A DNA stretch of 64,000 nucleotides from an uncultured Methylopila sp. (lineage in GTDB: Bacteria; Pseudomonadota; Alphaproteobacteria; Rhizobiales; Methylopilaceae). Below are positions 7,905 through 16,922 of this stretch, piece after piece. The position numbers and the translations under genes were made by a program. The notes beneath the pieces are model-generated. The model was not told where the DNA came from, did not search any database, and saw only the letters and a program-made list of their open reading frames with translations. Location: the NCBI GenBank assembly GCA_902168115.1, contig CABHPB010000066.1:1-64000 (forward strand). Reading direction: 5' to 3'. Numbering within the stretch: position 1 is the first letter of the stretch; every line of letters begins with the position of its first letter.

Positions 7905-9713
7905 TCAACGGTTCGGCAGGGTGAAGACCGTGAGCTGGCCGCCGAGGGCCGTGTAGTTCGCAAGGGCCGCGTAGCCGCCAACAGCGCCGAGACCCTCGTT
8001 GCCGCCGGTCAGGCCCGCCGCGAGGCCGATGCCCGCCCAGCCGCCGACGCCCGAGAGCACCGCGACGTATTGCTTGCCCTTGTGCTCGTAGGTCATGACG
8101 TTGCCGATGATCCCGGACGGTGTCTTGAACTTGTAGAGCTCCTTGCCCGTCTTGGCGTCGACAGCCTTCAGGTAGCCTTCGAGCGTGCCGTAGAAGACGA
8201 CGTCGCCGGCGGTCGCGAGCGCGCCGGACCACACGGAGAACTGCTCCTTGTTGGACCAGACGATCTTGCCCTTGATGTTGTCCCAGGCGACGAAGTTGCC
8301 CATGCCGCCATGGCTGTTGGGCGCCGCGTACATGGACAGGGTCGCGCCGACATAGGGCTGGCCGGCGGTGTAGCTCACGCGGAACGGCTCGTAGTCCATG
8401 CAGACGTGGTTGGTCGGCAGGTAGAACAGGTTGGTCTTCGGCGAATAGGCCGAGGGCTGCTGGTCCTTGGTGCCGAGAGCCGCCGGGCAGATGCCCTGCG
8501 AGTTGACGTCCTCGCCGTTCTGCTCAGTCGAGAACTTCGCCGCGACGACCGGACGGCCATAGGTCTTGGAGTTCTTGTCCATGTCGATCTTGGACGCCCA
8601 ATTCACGACCGGGTCGTACTTCTCGGCGACCAGCAACTCGCCGGTCTCGCGATCGAGCGTGTAGGCGAAGCCGTTGCGGTCCGGATGCGTCAACAGATGG
8701 CGCTCCTTCCCGTCGACCTTCTGCTCCGTGAGGATCATCTCGTTGACGCCGTCGTAGTCCCACTCGTCGTGGGGCGTCATCTGGTAGACCCACTTCGCCA
8801 TGCCGGTGTCGGGGTCTCGGGCCCAGATGGTCATCGACCACTTGTTGTCGCCGGGACGCTGCTTCGGGTTCCAGGTCGAGGGGTTGCCCGAGCCGTAATA
8901 GATCAGGTTCAGCTTGGGATCGTAGGAGTACCAGCCCCAGGTCGAGCCGCCGCCGGTCTTCCACTGGTCGCCTTCCCAGGTCTTGATCGACGAGTCCTTG
9001 CCGATCGGCTTGCCGAGCTCGGTGGTCTTCTCGGGATCGACCAGCAGCTGGTCGTCCGGGCCGACCGAGTAGGCGCGCCACAGGCGCTTGCCGTCCTTCA
9101 GCCCATAGGCGGTGATGGAGCCCTGCACGCCGAACTCGCCGCCTGAGATGCCGACGATCAGCTTGTCCTTCACCGGCATGACGGTGGCGGTGTTGGTCTC
9201 GCCCTTCTTCGGGTCGCCGTTCTGGACCGACCACTTCTTCTGGCCGGTCTTGGCGTCGAGCGCGACGATGGTGGTGTCGGCTTGGTGCAGGAAGATCATG
9301 CCGTCCGCGTAGGCGACGCCGCGGTTGACGGTGTCGCAGCACATCACCGGGACGACGTTGTTCTCCTGGCGCGGCTCGTACTTCCAGAGGATCTTGCCCT
9401 CGCTGTTGAGGTCGAGCGCATAGACCACGTTCGGGAACGGCGTGTGGACGTACATCACGTCGCCGACGACGAGGGGCCCGCCCTCATGGCCGCGGAGAAC
9501 GCCGGTCGAGAACGACCAGGCGACCGTCAGCTTCTTGACGTTGTCGGCGTTGATCTGGTCGAGCTTTGAGTAACGGGTGTTGGCGTAGTCGCCGGTCTGG
9601 ATGCCCCACTGCTTGGGGTCCTTGATGATGGCCTCGACGCTGTCGTTGGCGGCGGCCGGAACCGTTCCGGCGAGCAGCGCTGCGCCGAGCCCGAAGAGCA
9701 TTGCGCGTTTCAT
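7905..9713 (-). CDS. xoxF: Lanthanide-dependent PQQ methanol dehydrogenase, XoxF type
   Basis: 602 residues. This periplasmic eight-bladed propeller enzyme oxidises methanol (and often formaldehyde) and passes electrons to a cytochrome c. A signal peptide covers residues 1-22 (ending PAAA before NDS). The adjacent-cysteine pair CC is at 125-126. Metal-site residues are Glu193 and Asn277, and the sequence PHDEWDYDG at 314-322 provides catalytic Asp319 plus the extra Asp321. That second aspartate separates rare-earth XoxF enzymes from calcium MxaF, which has Ala there. Repeated tryptophan-docking segments recur throughout. No xoxG cytochrome or xoxJ lies beside it, which is unusual. A sensor kinase/regulator pair is divergent, and a strong terminator follows. 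Confidence 0.93.
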   Translation of the reverse strand: MKRAMLFGLGAALLAGTVPAAANDSVEAIIKDPKQWGIQTGDYANTRYSKLDQINADNVKKLTVAWSFSTGVLRGHEGGPLVVGDVMYVHTPFPNVVYALDLNSEGKILWKYEPRQENNVVPVMCCDTVNRGVAYADGMIFLHQADTTIVALDAKTGQKKWSVQNGDPKKGETNTATVMPVKDKLIVGISGGEFGVQGSITAYGLKDGKRLWRAYSVGPDDQLLVDPEKTTELGKPIGKDSSIKTWEGDQWKTGGGSTWGWYSYDPKLNLIYYGSGNPSTWNPKQRPGDNKWSMTIWARDPDTGMAKWVYQMTPHDEWDYDGVNEMILTEQKVDGKERHLLTHPDRNGFAYTLDRETGELLVAEKYDPVVNWASKIDMDKNSKTYGRPVVAAKFSTEQNGEDVNSQGICPAALGTKDQQPSAYSPKTNLFYLPTNHVCMDYEPFRVSYTAGQPYVGATLSMYAAPNSHGGMGNFVAWDNIKGKIVWSNKEQFSVWSGALATAGDVVFYGTLEGYLKAVDAKTGKELYKFKTPSGIIGNVMTYEHKGKQYVAVLSGVGGWAGIGLAAGLTGGNEGLGAVGGYAALANYTALGGQLTVFTLPNR

Positions 9714-9934
9714 GGACGTCCTCCGAAAAGGCGGGCGGCGGCGCCGGCGTTGCGGCTTTTTCTTCGCCCGGAGGCGTCCCGTCCGCTGAGGACTGTGAAA
9801 CTGCTAATAAGCCCGGCGATCCGTAGAGCCGGCTTCCCAAGCTGGGCTGGGAGTTTTTCCCGATCTTGCGCGGAGAGCTTGCGTTCTGGGCTCCAGTTTC
9901 GGACACCAAGGCGTTGAGTTGAAAGGCGAAAGCC

Positions 9935-11332
9935 ATGTCGCTGCTGGTTGGGCTGATGCTGCGCGTGTTCGCGGTGGTGGCGGTGTGTCTGGCGGGCGCC
10001 AGCGCCTGGACCATGGTCGAAGCGAACCAGTCGATAAGAACGGAACTCTCCGCGACCGCGAGCCGGGTCGAGAGCGAAGCGCGCTCCCTCGCCTGGCGCG
10101 AGGTCATGTTCCGCGGCAACGAGGGCGCGCAGGCCCGGCTCGCCTTCCCGGAATGGCGGACCGCGAATTCGCTGAGGATCGTTGGCCCCGGCTACTGCGT
10201 GACGCTGGAATGGACCGGCGATGCGCCCGCCCGCGTCTGCGGCGGCGACCCCGGCCGCAAGACCGGCGAGGCGCCGGGCTGGTTCGCAGAGCTCAACACG
10301 GCGCTGTTCGGACCGATCCTGCCTGACGTGCGGACCGTCACCTCTGGCCGCCACGAGGTCGGGACGGTGCGGGCGGAAGCCGACCAGGCGACGGCGAACT
10401 GGCAGGCCTGGCGACAGGTCAGCGTGGTGGTCGGGGTCGCGGGCGCCATGGCGGTCGCGATCGCGCTGCTGGCGAGCTTCGCCATCGGCCATGCGCTGCG
10501 CCCGGCCGAGGTCATCGCGCGCGGGCTGAACAAGCTGGAGAACGGCGATCTTTCGGTGCGCCTGCCGACCTTCGCGGCGCGGGAGTTCGCGCAGGTCGCG
10601 CGCGCCTTCAACGACCTCACCGAACGGCTCGCCCGCACGACCGAACAGCGCGCCGCCGTGACGCGGCGCCTGTTCCAGGTGCAGGAGGACGAGCGACGCT
10701 CGCTCGCCCGCGACCTCCATGACGAATTCGGCCAGTGCCTGACCGCGACCCGGGCGCTCGCCTCGGCGGTCGCTACCGGCTCGCGCGACCGGCCGGCCGT
10801 CTGGGACAGCGCCCGCGAGATCAGCGCGATCAGCGAGGGCATGGCGGCGACGCTGCGCAGCACGCTCGCGCGCCTCAGACCCCCGGACCTCGACGAGATC
10901 GGCCTTTCCCGCAGCCTGGAACACCTCGTCTCCAGCTGGAATGCCCGCACCGCGACCGCGACGCGGCGTCCGACCTTCCGCCTCGACCTCGCCGGCGAGG
11001 TCGACGACGTGCCGGCCCAGACTGCGCTGACCATCTATCGCATCGCGCAGGAGGGGCTGACCAACGCGGCCAAGCACGGCGCGCCGAAGCTGGTGCGGAT
11101 CGGCGTCGAGCGTCTGGACGGGCCCGAGCCCGTCGTCTCCGTCTCGGTCGAGGACGACGGCGGCGGCGGGATCGAGGCGCTGAGCGGCGGCCCCGGCCAT
11201 GGCCTGATCGGCATCCGCGAGCGCGTCGACGCCCTCGGCGGACGCTTCGTCGCCGAGGCTTCCGGGTCCGGCGGCGTCAGGATCTCCGCACGCCTGCCGG
11301 TCGGCGCCGTCCCCGAACTGGCGGCGGCCTGA
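9935..11332 (+). CDS. Sensor histidine kinase, NarX/MoxY-like
   Basis: 465 residues, inner membrane. Two membrane helices (about residues 5-26 and 160-185) bracket a periplasmic sensor region of about 130 residues containing two cysteines. A HAMP linker follows (HALRPAEVIARGLNKLENGD), then a HisKA_3 dimerisation domain with the phospho-acceptor in DLHDEFGQCLTATRAL. The HATPase domain shows the N-box (AQEGLTNAAKHG) and the G-rich GPGHGLIGIRERV. The ATG at 9935 has a modest ribosome site. The gene is divergent from xoxF and continues into a LuxR-type regulator 5 bp downstream. Position and domain make-up recall Paracoccus MoxY, which controls methanol dehydrogenase, but the assignment to methanol control is inference. 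Confidence 0.85.
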   Translation: MSLLVGLMLRVFAVVAVCLAGASAWTMVEANQSIRTELSATASRVESEARSLAWREVMFRGNEGAQARLAFPEWRTANSLRIVGPGYCVTLEWTGDAPARVCGGDPGRKTGEAPGWFAELNTALFGPILPDVRTVTSGRHEVGTVRAEADQATANWQAWRQVSVVVGVAGAMAVAIALLASFAIGHALRPAEVIARGLNKLENGDLSVRLPTFAAREFAQVARAFNDLTERLARTTEQRAAVTRRLFQVQEDERRSLARDLHDEFGQCLTATRALASAVATGSRDRPAVWDSAREISAISEGMAATLRSTLARLRPPDLDEIGLSRSLEHLVSSWNARTATATRRPTFRLDLAGEVDDVPAQTALTIYRIAQEGLTNAAKHGAPKLVRIGVERLDGPEPVVSVSVEDDGGGGIEALSGGPGHGLIGIRERVDALGGRFVAEASGSGGVRISARLPVGAVPELAAA

Positions 11333-11337
11333 CGGCG

Positions 11338-11994
11338 ATGGGCGAGCGCTCCATCCTCCTCGTCGACGACCACCCGGTCGTGCGCGCCGGTTACCGGCGC
11401 CTGATCGAGATGCAGCCCGGCTACTGCGTGATCGCCGAGGCCGACAGCGCCTCGGCCGCCTATCTCGCCTATCGCCGGCAGCCCGCCGACCTCGTCATCA
11501 TCGACCTCACCATGCCCGGATCGAGCGGGCTCGAAGCCATACGCCGGATCAAGGCGGTCGACCGCAAGGCGCGCATCCTCGTTTTCACCATGCATGACGG
11601 CCTGTCCTACGCGCTCAAGGCCTTCGAGGCCGGAGCGCTGGGCTACGTCACCAAGTCGAGCCCGCCCGAGGCGCTGATCGCGGCGATGGCGACCATCTGC
11701 CAGGGCGGCAAGGCGGTCAGCGACGACATCGCCCGCGAGATCGCCGCCGAGCGCCTGTCCGGCCGCCGCTCGGCCGTCGAGGGGCTCGGGCCGCGCGAGG
11801 TCGAGATCCTGCAGCTGATCGCCTCGGGCATGACCAGCGAGGAGATCGCCGACGCGCTCTCGCTCAGCCAGAAGACGATCCAGAACTACCATTCCGGCAT
11901 CAAGGCCAAGCTCGACGCCCGCACCGACGCCCGGCTCGTCCGGATCGCGATCGACGCCGGCCTGATCGACATCGCGCCCGCGGGCGTGGAGTAG
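11338..11994 (+). CDS. NarL/LuxR-family response regulator, MoxX-like
   Basis: 218 residues. The receiver domain has the acidic pair DD (10-11), phospho-acceptor Asp56 in VIIDLTMPG, a conserved Thr in FTMHD and Lys106 in YVTKSS. A GerE helix-turn-helix lies at about 155-210 (LGPREVEILQLIASGMTSEE, then SLSQKTIQNYHSGIKAKL). The gene follows the kinase with a gap of 5 bp, so the two make one two-component system. Target promoters are not shown by the sequence; the adjacent divergent xoxF promoter is the first candidate. Confidence 0.88.
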   Translation: MGERSILLVDDHPVVRAGYRRLIEMQPGYCVIAEADSASAAYLAYRRQPADLVIIDLTMPGSSGLEAIRRIKAVDRKARILVFTMHDGLSYALKAFEAGALGYVTKSSPPEALIAAMATICQGGKAVSDDIAREIAAERLSGRRSAVEGLGPREVEILQLIASGMTSEEIADALSLSQKTIQNYHSGIKAKLDARTDARLVRIAIDAGLIDIAPAGVE

Positions 11995-12020
11995 CGTCGC
12001 GGTTTCCCGAGGCGAACCTC

Positions 12021-12650
12021 TCAGGCGAGGTCGCTCGACGGCACGACATGCACGCCGGGCTTCGATGCGACCGCGGCCTCGACGAGCGCCGCGGCGATCT
12101 TCGTCGCCGGGTTGATCCGCCACGCCCGCGGCAGCGCCGGCCCCAGCGCCTTGAGCAGGACGGTGGCGGCGCGCTCGGCAGGTCGCGACTCGGTCCGCTC
12201 GCCGCCGATGAGGCCCGGGCGCACGAAGGTCAGCGACGCAAAGCCGATCCGCTCAAGATCCTGTTCAAGCTCCCCCTTCACACGGCTGTAAAAGAAGCGG
12301 GAGTTGGGATCGGCGCCCAGCGCGGAGTTCAGCACGAAGGTCCGCACGTCCCGCCCGAAGGCGAGGCGCGCGACGGCGAGCGGATAGCCATGGTCCACCC
12401 GGCGGAACGCCTCCTGCGAGCCGGCGGTCCGGAGCGTGGTTCCGAGCGCGCAGACCACGGCGTCGGCCGACCAGAACTCGGCGTCGGCCGGCAGGTCGTC
12501 ATAGTCGACGATCGGCGCGGACAGCTTTGGATGTGCAGGCAGTGGACGGCGGACCGGCGCGGTCACCGTCTCGATGCCGCGGTCGCGCAGCGCGAGCTTG
12601 AGAGCCTGATGGCCGACCAGTCCGGTCGCGCCCATGATCAGAAGCCTCAT
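12021..12650 (-). CDS. NAD(P)-binding SDR/atypical epimerase-like protein
   Basis: 209 residues. An N-terminal Rossmann dinucleotide motif MGATGLVGHQAL (about 6-17) marks the extended/atypical SDR fold related to HTATIP2-like proteins. The segment NSALGADPNSRFFYSRVKGELE contains the YxxxK pair of the family. No signal peptide or membrane segments. It is convergent with the response regulator and has no obvious functional partner, so the substrate is unknown. The ATG at 12650 fits the beginning of the fold exactly. Confidence 0.75.
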   Translation of the reverse strand: MRLLIMGATGLVGHQALKLALRDRGIETVTAPVRRPLPAHPKLSAPIVDYDDLPADAEFWSADAVVCALGTTLRTAGSQEAFRRVDHGYPLAVARLAFGRDVRTFVLNSALGADPNSRFFYSRVKGELEQDLERIGFASLTFVRPGLIGGERTESRPAERAATVLLKALGPALPRAWRINPATKIAAALVEAAVASKPGVHVVPSSDLA

Positions 12651-12815
12651 GCCGATCCTTCCCCGCGCGGCGACGCAACGCTCGGGACGGCGTGGCTCAT
12701 GCGCGCGCCGGTCTAGATGGTCGCTCCGGCGCCGTTTTGGAGGGTTGGCGCCGCCGGACGGCCCGACGGATCGACGTCGCGTCGACCGCCGGGCCGGCTG
12801 CGGGTCTCATCCGCC

Positions 12816-13427
12816 TCAGCGCGGCCCCATCTCCCCCGGATGCGGACGGGCCCCCGGCGGGGGCGGCGGGGGAGCAAAGCGCGCGGCGCGCTCGAGCTGT
12901 TCGGGCGTCAGCGTCTTCTTCAGCGTCTCGATCGCGGCCTGGACCTTCTTCGCGGCGTCCGCGCGCCGGGCGGCGTCCTCCGCCATCGCCTTCGGCAGCG
13001 CGAAGGGCTCCGTCGCGGCGAGAACGTCCTCCGACGGCGGCTTCGGCGGCGCCATCATGGCCTGCATCGCGTCGGTGAAGTCGCGCCAGGCGTCGAGCTG
13101 GTTCGCCCGCACGCCGATCGCGGTCTCCGCCTCGCCCAGCAGCCGCGCGATCGGCGGACGGCCATAGGGACCGTTATGGGGACCGCCATGGCGTGGCCCA
13201 TCGGGATCGGCGAAACGGGCGCCGGGAAATCGCGCGCCGGAAAAACCGTGACCTCCGGGCGGCGGGCCGTCCGGTCCATGGTCCGGCCCGGGGTCCGCCA
13301 TCGCGACGACGGTCATCGCCGAACTCTGGTCCTTGTCCGCCTTGGCCGAGCCGACGTCGGCGAACGCCACCGCACCCGTCGCCAGGGCGCACGCGCAACC
13401 GGCCAGCGCCAGATATCGAGCTTTCAT
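12816..13427 (-). CDS. Periplasmic Spy/CpxP-like (LTxxQ) protein
   Basis: 203 residues. An N-terminal signal peptide (about 1-23, ending AVAFA) leads into a Pro/Gly/His/Asp-rich low-complexity segment (about 48-90) that may bind metal. An alpha-helical region follows, with an LTPEQLER motif at about 180-187, the LTxxQ hallmark of Spy/CpxP chaperones and metal-resistance proteins. The C-terminus is another Pro/Gly tail. The frame runs further upstream, but the ATG at 13427 is preferred because it begins the signal peptide and has GGAGA just before it. Likely role: periplasmic protein-folding or metal-stress protection. The exact function is uncertain. Confidence 0.7.
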   Translation of the reverse strand: MKARYLALAGCACALATGAVAFADVGSAKADKDQSSAMTVVAMADPGPDHGPDGPPPGGHGFSGARFPGARFADPDGPRHGGPHNGPYGRPPIARLLGEAETAIGVRANQLDAWRDFTDAMQAMMAPPKPPSEDVLAATEPFALPKAMAEDAARRADAAKKVQAAIETLKKTLTPEQLERAARFAPPPPPPGARPHPGEMGPR

Positions 13428-13614
13428 TTGATGTCTCCTCTCGTCCGTTCGTGACGAAAGGTCTGACCGGCGAACAGCGGCAGGGTGCGGCGGCGAGGTT
13501 TCGGAGCGTTTCGCCCGGCGGCGATTTGGTTTCCGAACGCTTCCCGACGCAGGCGATCGGTGGAACGAGGATGAGCGCACCTGGATCGATGGCCTTCCGG
13601 CCGGGACCGTCACC

Positions 13615-13695
13615 ACCGGCTTGACCCGGGGGTCCATCGGGCGCGGACGCGCCCGGCATGATGGATGCCCGGGTCAAGCCCGGGCATGACGCCTG
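13615..13695. repeat. Extragenic palindrome (ATGCCCGGG type)
   Basis: A perfect 9-bp stem, ATGCCCGGG (13665-13673) and CCCGGGCAT (13679-13687) with loop TCAAG, lies beside a related half-copy at 13618-13632. It sits past the stop of the minus-strand phosphate-transporter gene's neighbour and in front of the Spy-like gene, in a 291-bp stretch that otherwise shows no gene. A weaker relative is at 37381-37400. Confidence 0.7.
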
Positions 13696-13718
13696 ATCCA
13701 CTCTGATCGCGTGCGGCC

Positions 13719-15371
13719 CTACCCCACCGGCGCGAGGCGGCTCGCCTTGAGCTCGCCGGTGCGCTCCAGAAGACCATAGACGGTCGCGGCGATGTGCGCC
13801 TCGATGCGCTTGAGGTCGCGGGTGATGTCGAGCTGGAGCGCGCTGGTCTCGATCTGGTCGGCCCGGCCGGTGCGCATCTCCGCGAAATGCCGCTCCGTCG
13901 CCTCGCGTTCGAGCGTCCGGAAACTCTCCTTCTCGGCGACGAGCTGTCTTGCAGCCTGTGCGTCGCCCGACATGAACACCGCCACTGCGAGCCGTAAGTG
14001 CTCGCAGAGCCGGGCGTGCATCTCCTCGATCCGGCGGATCGCCGGCGGCGGCAGCAGGCGGCGGTCGGCGATGCGCTGCTCGGCCATCTGCATCAGGTTC
14101 TTGTCGACGATGTCGCCGATGTGCTCGAGGTTGATGGCGAGGGCGAGCGTGGCGAAGACGCGCGACGTCTCCTTGTCGCTCAGGCGGTCGTGGTCGATCG
14201 CGCCGATATAGAGCTGGATCTTGTCGAACAGCGTGTCGAGAACGTCGTCGGCGCGGCGCACCGCGAGCACGCGGCCGACATCGTCATGCGCGAAGGCGGA
14301 CTGCGAGCCCTTCAGCATCTGCTCGACCACGTCGGCCATCCGCAGCACCTCGCGCGCGGCGTTGGCGAGCGCGACCGAGGGCGTCGAGAGCGCGGCGTCG
14401 TCGAGATAGAGCGGGGTCGCCGGGTCGTTCGCGGCCGGCCTGTCGGGGAAGGCGCGAGCCAGCAGCCGCGCGATCTGCGGCAGCGCCCAGATGAAGAGAC
14501 AGGCCGTCGCGAGGTTGAAGGCGAGATGGGCGTTGGCCGCGAGGCGTCCGGCGTCCGGGTCGACCGCTTGGAGCGCGCTCGCGATCGGCCCGAGGAACGG
14601 CAGCGCGAGGCCGGCGCCGACGAGCCGCGTCGCGAGGTTGCCGACGGGCGCGCGCAGCTTCCTCGGCTCCCCACCCATGGCGTCGATCAGCGGATTGAGC
14701 GCGCTGCCGATGTTGCAGCCCAAAACCATGGCGAGCGCGGCCTCGACGCTCACGACGCCGGCGCCCGCGAGCGACATCACCAGCAGCATGGCCGCGACGG
14801 AGGAATGCGCGGCCCAGGCGAGGCCCGCCGCGACCAGCACGGCGATCAGCGGCTCGCCGGTGATCGCGCCGAACAGCAGTTTCAGGGTCGCCGACGCCTC
14901 GATAGGCCGCATGGTCTCGACCAGCAGATGCAGCGCCAGCAGCATCAGCCCGAGGCCGATCGCGGTCTGGGCGAGGTCGCGCGCCATGCTGGAGCGCGCC
15001 CGCCGGTGGACGACCACGCCGACGAAAAGGAACAGCGGGAAGACGTAGGAGATGTCGAAGGAGGCGACCTGTACGATCAGCGTCGTGCCGACATTCGCCC
15101 CGAGCATCATGGCGAGCGCCGGCGCGAGCTCCACGGCGCCGGCCCCGCTGAAGGAGGCGATCATCAGGGCTGTCGCGGTCGAGGATTGCAGCAGGGCGGT
15201 GACGCCAAGGCCGGCGAGAAACGCCTTTCCGCGGTTCCTCAGCCCCTCGCCGAGCAGGTGGCGCAGCTCGCTCCCGAAGGCGCGCTGCACGCCCGAGTTC
15301 ACGACATGCACGCCCCACAGCAACAGCGCGATCTCGCCGAGCAGTTCGATGAGGATGTGGGTGGCGGACAT
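13719..15371 (-). CDS. Na/Pi-cotransporter family protein with PhoU-like domain
   Basis: 550 residues, inner membrane. Two inverted Na/Pi-cotransporter repeats carry the QSST-type motifs (TALLQSSTATALMIASFSGAG near residue 60, and AHSSVAAMLLVMSLAGAG near 190), each within hydrophobic helices. From about 340 onward a soluble helical region resembles PhoU (IGDIVDKNLMQMAEQRIADR and following helices). Bacterial relatives such as YjbB move phosphate, in some cases outward. The gene is downstream of the AEP transporter/pbfA unit on the same strand, across a 177-bp repeat-bearing gap. It may handle phosphate released by phosphonate breakdown; that role is inference. Confidence 0.85.
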   Translation of the reverse strand: MSATHILIELLGEIALLLWGVHVVNSGVQRAFGSELRHLLGEGLRNRGKAFLAGLGVTALLQSSTATALMIASFSGAGAVELAPALAMMLGANVGTTLIVQVASFDISYVFPLFLFVGVVVHRRARSSMARDLAQTAIGLGLMLLALHLLVETMRPIEASATLKLLFGAITGEPLIAVLVAAGLAWAAHSSVAAMLLVMSLAGAGVVSVEAALAMVLGCNIGSALNPLIDAMGGEPRKLRAPVGNLATRLVGAGLALPFLGPIASALQAVDPDAGRLAANAHLAFNLATACLFIWALPQIARLLARAFPDRPAANDPATPLYLDDAALSTPSVALANAAREVLRMADVVEQMLKGSQSAFAHDDVGRVLAVRRADDVLDTLFDKIQLYIGAIDHDRLSDKETSRVFATLALAINLEHIGDIVDKNLMQMAEQRIADRRLLPPPAIRRIEEMHARLCEHLRLAVAVFMSGDAQAARQLVAEKESFRTLEREATERHFAEMRTGRADQIETSALQLDITRDLKRIEAHIAATVYGLLERTGELKASRLAPVG

Positions 15372-15414
15372 GGGCTTATGCGGTATCTGCGGATGCAGTG
15401 CTGCATCGGCCGAC

Positions 15415-15531
15415 TGCGTCCTTCGAGACGCCGGCCTGCAGCCGGCTCCTCAGGATGAGGAAGAACTGAGCTCTGGCGTCCCCGACGATCCTCATGCTGA
15501 GGAGGCCCGCAGGGCCGTCTCGAAGCACGCA
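15415..15531. repeat. Intergenic mosaic repeat, copy 1
   Basis: An element of about 117 bp bounded by inverted ends (TGCGTCCTTCGAGACG and CGTCTCGAAGCACGCA) with an inner CTCAGGATGAG / CTCATGCTGAGGAG pair. It is the same class as the element at 19782-19899 and the partial copy at 38800-38843. It fills most of the gap between pbfA and the Na/Pi transporter gene. No coding capacity. Confidence 0.8.
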
Positions 15532-15548
15532 GTTCGCTTGTCCCGCCC

Positions 15549-16922
15549 TCATCGCGCGGAAATCGCTTCGTCGATCGCGCCCTCCAGCCGGTCGAGCGCG
15601 TCGGCCATCTGGTCGCGCGTCGTGACGAGCGGGGGCGTGAGGGTGATCGTGTGCCCCATGGTGGTCTTGAACGACAGGCCGCGGTCCAGCGCGCGGTAGA
15701 GGATGTCCTCCGCGAGCCGCCCGTCGGGCGCGCCGGTCTGCGGATCGACGACGTCGAAGCCGATCAGCAGGCCGCGACCGCGCACGTCGCGGACGACGTC
15801 GCGCCCCGGCCGGAAGCTCCGCAGCCGCTCCAGCGCATAGGAGCCGACCGCCGCAGCGTTTTGGACCAGCCCCTCGTCCTCGATGATCTCGATCGTGGTC
15901 AGCGCGGCGCGGGTCGTGACCGGGTTCTTCTCGTGGGTGTAGTGGCCGAAGGCCCAGTCGCCCGCGACGTCGAGCTCGGGCTTCGCCACGATCGCCGCGA
16001 TCGGCAGGATGCCGCCGCCGAGCGCCTTGCCGAGCACGAGGATGTCGGGAACCACGCCGTCGTGCTCGCAGGAGAACATCATTCCGGTCTTGCCGAGCCC
16101 GGTCGGGATCTCGTCGAAGATCAGTTTGACGCCGTGCCGGTCGCAGATCTTTCGCACGTCGGCCCAGAAGCCGGGCGGCGCGACGTAGGGCACGGCGCGG
16201 GTCGGCTCGGCGACGAGACAGGCGACGTCGGGATCGCGCGAGAGCACGTAGTCGATCATCCGCGCGCAGGCGGCGCCGCTCTCCTGCGGCGTCGAGGTGC
16301 CGTAGGGGCAGCGCCCTCCCCCGCCGAAGGGCGCGACGTGGAGCGCGCCGGCGACCAGCGGCGCGGCGGGACCGGAGCGGAACAGGGTTTCGCCCGACAG
16401 CGCCCCGGCGCCGACGCCCGCGCCATGGAAGGCGTCCCAGAAGGACAGCGTCTTGAAGCGCCCGGTCGCGATCCGCGCCATCTTCACCGCGAGCTCGACC
16501 GCGTCCGAGCCGCCGGTCGTGAACAGGACCTTCGACAGCGTCCCAGGCGCGGTCGCTCCGAGCTTCTCGGCCAACAGCACGGCGGGCTCGCAGGCATAGC
16601 GGCGCGGCGCGAAGGGCAGCGCGTCCATCTGGTCGGCGATCGCCTTTTTCAGGCGCGGATGGCCGTAGCCGATGTGGTGGACGTTGTTGCCGTGGAAATC
16701 CATGTAGCGGCGGCCGGAAAGATCCTCGATCCAGATCCCTTCGGCCTTCGCGATCGCGTTGAGGCACGGGGTCGAGACCGACTGGCGCAGGAAGCCGCGT
16801 TCGTCGCGCGCGAGCAGCGTCCGGGTCGCGCCGTCGAGCGCGCCGGCCTGCCAGGCGGCGCGGCGGTCGGTGAGGTTGGTGTCGCTTTCCGATTCCGCGA
16901 CGAGGCGGGGGGCGGAGCTCAT
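15549..16922 (-). CDS. pbfA: PLP-dependent class-III aminotransferase-fold enzyme, probable (R)-1-hydroxy-2-aminoethylphosphonate ammonia-lyase
   Basis: 457 residues. The fold-type I PLP lyase/transaminase core is clear: TTGGSDAVE near 136-143 (phosphate-binding loop), Asp270 in LIFDEIPTGLGKTG, and PLP Lys299 in ILVLGKALGGG. In AEP clusters a protein of this family, PbfA, eliminates ammonia from (R)-1-hydroxy-AEP to give phosphonoacetaldehyde, widening the range of usable phosphonates. Its start codon overlaps the permease stop (ATGA), so it belongs to the AEP import operon. phnW already supplies the AEP transaminase, which supports a different reaction here. A plain aminotransferase remains the alternative. 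Confidence 0.65.
   Translation of the reverse strand: MSSAPRLVAESESDTNLTDRRAAWQAGALDGATRTLLARDERGFLRQSVSTPCLNAIAKAEGIWIEDLSGRRYMDFHGNNVHHIGYGHPRLKKAIADQMDALPFAPRRYACEPAVLLAEKLGATAPGTLSKVLFTTGGSDAVELAVKMARIATGRFKTLSFWDAFHGAGVGAGALSGETLFRSGPAAPLVAGALHVAPFGGGGRCPYGTSTPQESGAACARMIDYVLSRDPDVACLVAEPTRAVPYVAPPGFWADVRKICDRHGVKLIFDEIPTGLGKTGMMFSCEHDGVVPDILVLGKALGGGILPIAAIVAKPELDVAGDWAFGHYTHEKNPVTTRAALTTIEIIEDEGLVQNAAAVGSYALERLRSFRPGRDVVRDVRGRGLLIGFDVVDPQTGAPDGRLAEDILYRALDRGLSFKTTMGHTITLTPPLVTTRDQMADALDRLEGAIDEAISAR

Noticed and set aside
7905-9713. Calcium-dependent MxaF methanol dehydrogenase
   Set aside because: The residue two after the catalytic Asp is Asp321 rather than Ala, and no mxaI/mxaJ/mxaG genes are adjacent.
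15415-15531. Insertion sequence or MITE with its own transposase
   Set aside because: The element is only about 117 bp, has no coding capacity and shows no target-site duplication I can identify; described as an extragenic repeat.
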